A stretch of 64,000 bases of DNA, from the NCBI GenBank assembly GCA_013306675.1, contig JABLUY010000051.1, positions 62,001-126,000 of the forward strand, given 5' to 3'. Below, piece after piece: positions 58,330-64,000 of this stretch. Under the pieces are notes generated by a model. The model had not been told where the DNA came from. It made no database searches and worked only from the letters and a program-made list of their open reading frames with translations. This DNA is from Thraustochytrium sp. TN22 (Eukaryota; Sar; Bigyra; Thraustochytrida; Thraustochytriidae). A program made the position numbers and the translations under genes. Position 1 is the first letter of the stretch. The number at the start of each line of letters is the position of its first letter.

Positions 58330-61300
58330 TCACAGAGGATATGCCGCCGTAGGACTCGCGGTGGAGGGCTTGAAGCTGCCGGCGGGGCTGCTCAGTGGCA
58401 ATCGTCTGATGCTGCCGTGCTTGCGGCGGCGGGCCGTGTTTCGCTGCATGTCCTCTCTGATGCGGCTGCTCGTCTCCTCGAAGCACGTGTTGAGGCCTTC
58501 TGGGGTCTGGGGCGAGAGGACGAAGACGCGGTCAGTGTCGAGCAGAATCTGGCTTGAGCTCGGATTCGTGCTGACGAAGTTGCCGCAGGACGGGTTCTTT
58601 GGCAAAGCAGAGGTATTCTCGGGACCATCGGGTCCACCACAAAGAGAGTCAATGTCTCTGAAGAGGCCCAGCGGCACCATGGCCATGTCGCAGGTAAAGT
58701 ACTGGAAGAGGCTGCCATACTCGTCGCCAATGAACTCAGAAGGCACCCGAACTTGGTACAGGTTGGATTCCGGGAACTCGCCGAGAACGGAGACCAGCTC
58801 GGCCTTGAGCTCCTGCAAGAGCGGCGTGAGGCCGGCGGAGATAAGAAGCTGCAGGACTGCCATGAGGTGTGGGTTGTAGAAGCTCTGGCAAAGAAGGACA
58901 TCGAGCGTGGAGGTGGGAAAGACTTGGCCTCCGGCCAGCGTGGAGAACATGCGTTCCTCTTGGCGCAGCTGCTGCATGAGCTGGCGCCCATTGAGCGCCT
59001 GGATGGCGTCCACGAGATCTGCGATGGGCTCCGAGGGCGTCCGCGAGAGATGCATGTCGGTGTCGGAGACATCGTGGGCCAGCGCGCTTCTGGAGTCCTC
59101 CCTGTCTGCACGGGTGGCGCCTGGGCCGGCCCATAGCCCACTGAGGCTGTTCGAGCTGCAGGACAAGAGGCCGTGAGCTAGGAGCGGCCGGGTAAGCTCG
59201 TCCATGGGCTCGTCGTCGCCGAGGAGATGAAGGTTGTCGGAGTTAACGATCTCCACAATAATGCTGACGCTCGGGTTGATCTTCATGATGACCCGACGCG
59301 TCAGAATGGCTCCAGCATCGATGGTGGTCTGGGACTGAGACTCCGAGGAGGACCCAGAGCGCACATCCTTTGCGGAGATGACCGCCGTTCGTGCGTAAGC
59401 AATACCAGCACGCAGCAGGTCTTTCGCCTTGACGGGGCTGCCGCGTACGAAGAAGACCATGGGAAACTGGCTCAGTCGGCCCCAGACCGTGTTCGTGGGC
59501 GGCTCCTCGGCAAGCAGCACGATGGGGATGGCCTCGCGCAGGTACTTGTAGCGCAGAGTCTGCACAAAGCAGACGATGTTGTCCATGTTGCCAATGATGA
59601 TGACATGGTTGCGGACACTTGGGAGCTCCGCAGCGAGGCTCGTCCCGACGCTGGCCTCGAAGAGGGCCACGGGCTTCGCTTCAAGATGATAGTGCGCCGC
59701 GTCTTCGACATCGCCCAGGGCTCCGCCAAGGCCAGCTTTGTCCGTGTCGGCGCCCTCTTCTTCGGCTGGGGGCGCTGTTGCGTTCAGATCCTTCCGCATC
59801 GCGGACCATAGGCCATTCTTCTTGAGCGTGGCTGGAGCGGAGCCTTTGCTGGTCGATGCACCATCTCTACTCAGACCATCATCGCCTATGATCTCGTCCT
59901 CCGAGGAGGGACGATCGGCGCGATCTTCCATCCCAGCGACGGATGAGTTCGAGACCATGTGGTCGAAACGGAGCCGGCCGCGAGAGGCAATGAGGCTCTT
60001 GATAATGCTTTGCTCGACAGCGGTTCCGCCAACGAGGTCCTCTGCGATGTTGAGCGACGCGTGACGCTCGTTCTCGGCGATCACAAAGGCGTGCACGTTG
60101 AACTCTTGCACTGCAGGGATTTTGAGCGTTCCGGGATTGAGAATGACCCGAGCCCGCTGCGAGTAGGGCGTGCGAACGTCCATGGCAAAGAGGATGATGC
60201 CAAGGTGCCTGTAGAGGATGTCGGCTGCCTCGACGAAGGGAACGCCGCTGAAGGCAGTGCCCATGGAGACACGGTAGATCTCGTAGCCCGCCCCGCGCTT
60301 GTAGTCGGAGATCCAGATAGGCTCTTGCGGTTTCGAGAATTGGCTGCGACGACCGCTCTCGCGGCGCAAACTCGCGTCTGGCGTGGCCTTGGGGTTCGGG
60401 TGGCGTGGAGCGACTCGGGTGTCCCGCTTGTTCATGTTGCCGGCTATGGTTGTGCGTTGGTCAAAGAGGTGGGCTGTGGCTTGGGCAAGGTCCTGCGCAT
60501 TGCTGTCGGCGCCGGAAGGTCCGTCAGACTCCATTGAGCCCACCAGGTTGCTGAGCATGGTGACGAAGCCGGGGCAGAGGCAGGACTTGGCGAGGATGTC
60601 CATTTTGACCTGCTCGATGCTGATGACCTGGTCGGTGAGGTGGCAGGGGAGACTTGCGCGGCTGATGTTGAAGAGGCTCTTGCTCTCTGGTCGGATGAAC
60701 TGCACGCACACGAGAATATCGGAGCCGGCGTGGTGCATGACGAAGCGCTTTATGGATAGGGCCTTGAGGATAGCCACGGCGTCATCGTTGTGCGCGCTCA
60801 TCGTAAACTTATTCGCGAGGATGAAGCAGGCGCTGGCTTGCTGCGCGCCGCTGCGATCAAGGTCCCGTGAGGAGAGTGGGGAGCCGTCCAGGTAGGTGGT
60901 TCGCGCGAGAAACTGCGGCGCGTCAAGAACTTGAAGGAGCTCCTTGCACGGCGTGCCGCGCTGCAAGAAGACAACGTGCAGCGAAGGGTTGCCGTGGTCT
61001 GGGTGGAAGAGCTCCTTGAGGAAGTCGCGCGCGCTCACCGCGTCTACATATCCAGTGACGACAACGTGGCACACGTGTGGCGAGACCACGTACCTCGCCC
61101 TGCGGTAAATGGTGGTGTTGCCGATATTCTTGAGGATGATGTTGGTCCAACGCGGGATGTACAGCAGCGTCAAGCAAATGATGCCCGTCACGAGCAATTT
61201 GCCCGGCACTGTCACCATGCTAATGTCACCGTAGCCCACGGTGGAGAAGGTGACGATGAGGAAGTACAGGATTTCGTGGTACGAGAGCTCACTCTTGTGC

Positions 61301-62205
61301 AGGGGCAGACGGAAGACATTCTCCATGGAGAAAAGCACGGCCGCGACGTAGAGCAGGCCTGTGATGCCCTGTAGAACGACCAGGCCAATCTCCTTCTTTT
61401 GCTCCTTGTGCAGGTACATGAGCAAGCGGCGCATGCGCATGAGGCGGAAGATGCGCACATAGGAAATGCCCACATCAGTGAGGATACCGAGCCAAGGTTG
61501 CGAAAGGCGATCCACGAGGGAGTCTGAGCTCGCGAGGAAGGTCGCAAAGGACGGCAAGATGGTGACGAGGTCCAGCACCGACTGGGTCGAAAAGAACTGA
61601 TCGCAACGCGAGTCCGCAATGAAGATACGGAGAAGAAAGTCGGCGGAGAAGAACCCGCACACGCCCAGGTCCAGCATGGTGAGGTAAGCCGACGAAGGTA
61701 GATACATGGCAGCCACGACGACGAGCACAGAGAGCACTGAGCAGACACCGTTGAGGAGGTCCAGTGCGTAGCCCAAATTGGTCGTCGCCAAATAGACACG
61801 CACGCGCTTGCGCACGCTGTCGCGCTCCATGGTCTCCAGGACCTCCATGCTGCTCATCTTGAGCTTCATGCTGCCCTCGGAATTCTTGGAGTGCACGCTG
61901 AACTGGCTCGACATTTGCCGCTGTGCGCGCAAGGCGCCCAGGAGGTTATTGTCCGAGGCCGCTGGGAGCATGACACGCGCGGTTCCGTCACGGTGTCTGG
62001 AGGACACCTCCTGCTGGTTGTCGGCTAAGTCCGCGGCCTGCGCGTATGTGGACACTCGGCGGCGCTTCACGACTGCTCCGCTCTGCCGCCCGAGGGCTTC
62101 CGAGCGCCGGGTCGGGCTCTGTGGCCCGAGCACTGCATTGTGAAGGATCTGCACGACGCTCGCCCGCTCGCTGCCGCGCGAGGCGCTTTCGAAGCTCCGC
62201 GACAT
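58330..62205 (-). CDS. Slo/BK-type potassium channel with two RCK domains
   Basis: A 1291-residue channel. It has six membrane spans (S1 about 143-170, S2 about 172-195, S4 about 245-265 with VRIFRLMRMRRLL, S5 about 277-298) and the K+ filter TVGYGD at 322-327. S6 follows, then RCK1 from about 375 (VVVTGYVDAVSARDFLKELF, matching Slo VSNFLKDFLH). A long disordered linker follows, then RCK2 from about 864 (VIIIGNMDNIVCFVQTL). Slo channels open on Ca2+ or other ligands bound by RCK and on voltage. No acidic Asp-run calcium bowl is seen before FSTLAGGQVF in RCK2, and no S0 span is apparent, so Ca2+ gating through a bowl is not supported here. ATG 62205 is the first in frame. About 140 residues before S1 are basic or disordered. 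In flagellates such a channel could shape swimming responses, but this is inference. Confidence 0.92.
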   Translation of the reverse strand: MSRSFESASRGSERASVVQILHNAVLGPQSPTRRSEALGRQSGAVVKRRRVSTYAQAADLADNQQEVSSRHRDGTARVMLPAASDNNLLGALRAQRQMSSQFSVHSKNSEGSMKLKMSSMEVLETMERDSVRKRVRVYLATTNLGYALDLLNGVCSVLSVLVVVAAMYLPSSAYLTMLDLGVCGFFSADFLLRIFIADSRCDQFFSTQSVLDLVTILPSFATFLASSDSLVDRLSQPWLGILTDVGISYVRIFRLMRMRRLLMYLHKEQKKEIGLVVLQGITGLLYVAAVLFSMENVFRLPLHKSELSYHEILYFLIVTFSTVGYGDISMVTVPGKLLVTGIICLTLLYIPRWTNIILKNIGNTTIYRRARYVVSPHVCHVVVTGYVDAVSARDFLKELFHPDHGNPSLHVVFLQRGTPCKELLQVLDAPQFLARTTYLDGSPLSSRDLDRSGAQQASACFILANKFTMSAHNDDAVAILKALSIKRFVMHHAGSDILVCVQFIRPESKSLFNISRASLPCHLTDQVISIEQVKMDILAKSCLCPGFVTMLSNLVGSMESDGPSGADSNAQDLAQATAHLFDQRTTIAGNMNKRDTRVAPRHPNPKATPDASLRRESGRRSQFSKPQEPIWISDYKRGAGYEIYRVSMGTAFSGVPFVEAADILYRHLGIILFAMDVRTPYSQRARVILNPGTLKIPAVQEFNVHAFVIAENERHASLNIAEDLVGGTAVEQSIIKSLIASRGRLRFDHMVSNSSVAGMEDRADRPSSEDEIIGDDGLSRDGASTSKGSAPATLKKNGLWSAMRKDLNATAPPAEEEGADTDKAGLGGALGDVEDAAHYHLEAKPVALFEASVGTSLAAELPSVRNHVIIIGNMDNIVCFVQTLRYKYLREAIPIVLLAEEPPTNTVWGRLSQFPMVFFVRGSPVKAKDLLRAGIAYARTAVISAKDVRSGSSSESQSQTTIDAGAILTRRVIMKINPSVSIIVEIVNSDNLHLLGDDEPMDELTRPLLAHGLLSCSSNSLSGLWAGPGATRADREDSRSALAHDVSDTDMHLSRTPSEPIADLVDAIQALNGRQLMQQLRQEERMFSTLAGGQVFPTSTLDVLLCQSFYNPHLMAVLQLLISAGLTPLLQELKAELVSVLGEFPESNLYQVRVPSEFIGDEYGSLFQYFTCDMAMVPLGLFRDIDSLCGGPDGPENTSALPKNPSCGNFVSTNPSSSQILLDTDRVFVLSPQTPEGLNTCFEETSSRIREDMQRNTARRRKHGSIRRLPLSSPAGSFKPSTASPTAAYPL

Positions 62206-64000
62206 GAGACGGGAAGAGCACAGGTGCTCACGACGGCAGGAGGCACGCAAGCTGGCCGCCACGCAGGCTGGCCGCCAACTAGCCAAGCCACCGCGGTCTG
62301 CCTCCGCAGGCCACGCAGCCGGCAGCCGACGCCGGCCAGCAGCCAGGCAGCGGCCGCGGCGACAGCCGCGCGCTGCGGCCCTGCGCTGCTCAGTTACTTT
62401 GCTCAAGCTGTTGAGGAGGCCTCGCGAGGCCGCAGCAAGACTCGCGAACCGTGTGTAGCGACGTCCGCGCGTACGCACCTCCTTCCAAGGTTGACGCGGC
62501 ACCAGGCACCTTCAAGTTGACAACCGACCGGGAGCGGTGCAAGGCTCAAGCCTGGTATTTCTTGCGCGGCGAAGCATCTCATGTCAATCAATCAGCTTTT
62601 TTTTTGTGGGCGTGAAAACGAAGGAAGCAGCTGGCTGCAGAAGTGAACGACAAAGCAAGCTCCGTTTGCGTAGAGCCAGGAGCATATTCGCCCTCGCGTG
62701 CAGCATCTTCAAGGTGCAGCGAAGCGCCGAGGCGGCCACGTTCATCCACTCCGGAGGTACCGGCCTCAAACCGATGCAAGCCAGCGAGTACACTGCAGTG
62801 CCAATGGCGCTACCGGACAAACGGGACGGCTCACGCCAGTCCCGGCGCGCCATAATTTCTGTTTGTGAGAAGCACGAAACCGTCTGCCCGCGGCATGGCG
62901 TCACCACCCACTGTGGCACATCTACGACGAATGCCATGCCAGCGAGGAGAGCAGCCGGGCAGCAGCCGGGGCCGTCGTCAGGTTCCGCGTGCTATGCTTC
63001 CGGCCGGTGCCTCGGCTCCAGCATTGCCGACCTGCAACGTCATTGCGAGCTCATGCGGCGGCAGGCACTGATGTGAGTCAACCAACAGGTGCCGCCGCTC
63101 AAGCCACTTGCTGGCGCGCAATGAAGATGACTCGGACTTGGAGTGCGACGTCAGTTGCGAGTACCGGTGGTCCCCCGCTGCAGGGGAGCGCGAGCGTCGC
63201 GGGCTCCGTGACCTCGAACTGTCCGGGACCCTTGCTCTAGCGCTTCTCCTATTTGTAAGTTAGTACCCGCCACCAGCTCGCCAAGCTGACCGCCCGGGGC
63301 GCCCCGCCCGGCGGCGCCCGCTGCCTGCCTGCCTCGGCCCTCGGCCAAGCTTTCGCTCAAGCTCGGCATCACCGCTCCGACGCGACGCAACGCAACGCAG
63401 GCAGGCGACTGAGCGTGCGGCGCCCGTGACTGGCAGACGACAGTCCTGTGATGGCGCCGGGCTGACTTGCAGCGCTGACCTCTGCCAGCGCTCGGCTCAT
63501 GATGAGCCCAGCTTCGTACTATGCGAGCGGCGGACAGTGGCGTCGACCTGGCTGGCGTCGAGCAACGAACCAAGCTCGACCGAGCTGCCGCGCTGGCCAG
63601 CAGGCACTTGCTCTCCGTTACTCTCTCTCCACTTGCCATGGTTGTTGCTCGCAGCTCATCCGCGTCTGGCTCACTGTCAGCGATCAGGTTTGCTTGCTCG
63701 CCTAGTGCTGCCCATGGCTGGCTTTCGTTCACGCTTTTGCTTTTGCATTTGCTTTTGCACTTGCTTTTGCATTTGCTTGTGCGTTTGCATTTGCATTTGC
63801 TTTTGCATTTGCATTTGCTCTTGCTCTTGCTTGGTTTTCAAGTTGCTTGGTCTGGCCTCGGCGCTCCCGCGCAGAACCGGCCAAGCCCAAGCCCAGACCC
63901 AGTCCTCCTCGCCGCTCCTCGGCGCGCGCGCCAGGCGACGCCGCGCGGGGCAGGCGAGGCGGGCGGGCGAGCCGCCGCGAGAGCGAGCCCGCGGCCGCCG
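62206..64000. other. terminal 1.8 kb without a supported gene
   Basis: Contains the 5' flank of the potassium channel. Open frames here start without ATG or are Arg/Ala/Pro-rich, and none shows a family signature. A 6-bp array lies at 63733-63831 and the last 100 bases are extremely GC-rich. Confidence 0.55.
63733..63831. repeat. TTTGC-based hexanucleotide array
   Basis: About 16 imperfect 6-base units alternating TTTTGC and ATTTGC with CACTTGC-like variants. It is more AT-rich than its flanks. Confidence 0.85.

Noticed and set aside
62206-62502. N-terminal extension of the potassium channel
   Set aside because: No in-frame ATG and Arg-rich nonsense-like composition.
63151-63732. 193-codon minus-strand frame near the right edge
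   Set aside because: Starts without ATG and shows no conserved pattern.
1-64000. tRNA, rRNA, CRISPR, or prokaryotic operon features
   Set aside because: I checked several GGTTCGA-like box motifs (for example near 42493 and 26748) but found no partner A box or cloverleaf, and gene content is eukaryotic.

Overview
The window is nuclear DNA of a flagellated eukaryotic microbe. It is GC-rich throughout and carries very long single-exon genes with no visible introns. There is an axonemal dynein heavy chain, PACRG (a doublet-microtubule protein), an IQ/WW protein and several giant coiled-coil or multidomain proteins. I recognise no operons, CRISPR arrays, rRNA or tRNA genes. Gene content, GC richness, intron poverty and flagellar genes together fit a thraustochytrid-type stramenopile (Labyrinthulomycetes) best. 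That placement is inference from gene style, not from a marker gene. Start codons were chosen as the first in-frame ATG with supported coding sequence behind it, because longer open frames upstream have no ATG or look like UTR.

Layout: 1-320 is the 3' end of an unknown Gln-rich protein (+). 468-13616 (-) is an axonemal inner-arm dynein heavy chain closest to the DNAH6 type. 14566-15738 (+) is a quinone-oxidoreductase-like MDR enzyme, divergent from the dynein. 15739-19762 is a 4-kb gene-free repeat island with a short hairpin element, three copies of a dispersed repeat, an AT-rich patch and a 25-bp minisatellite. 19763-23737 (-) is an IQ/WW/C2-like protein and 24159-25079 (-) is PACRG. 25080-27323 is a repeat-bearing gap. 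27324-28262 (+) is a Gln/His-rich protein, 28507-29100 (-) a small multi-pass membrane protein, and 29778-30788 (+) a KH-DUF1771-Smr RNA-binding protein. 30912-31478 (-) is a FAF1/C1orf131-like (DUF4602) ribosome-biogenesis protein, and 31946-32596 (-) guanylate kinase. 32971-40653 (+) is a 2560-residue coiled-coil protein with Cys/His clusters. 41183-41992 (+) is a RIB7-type riboflavin reductase followed by two decayed copies of its own 3' end. 42585-44918 (-) is an unknown single-pass, possibly myristoylated protein. 46097-58165 (+) is a 4022-residue RCC1/LamG-like/SPRY/UBA-like protein resembling HERC proteins but without a HECT domain. 58330-62205 (-) is a Slo/BK-type RCK potassium channel. 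62206-64000 shows no supported gene.

Functional themes: dynein, PACRG and probably the IQ/WW and giant coiled-coil proteins belong to the flagellum or cytoskeleton. FAF1-like and KH-Smr proteins act on RNA or ribosomes, and guanylate kinase, RIB7 and the MDR enzyme are housekeeping metabolism. A recurrent non-genic feature is short arrays of 5-bp units, several lying directly beside gene starts. I saw nothing I would call a clear new system. The strongest leads are the KH-DUF1771-Smr fusion, the HECT-less HERC-like giant, the giant coiled-coil zinc-cluster protein, and the repeated tail of the RIB7 gene.
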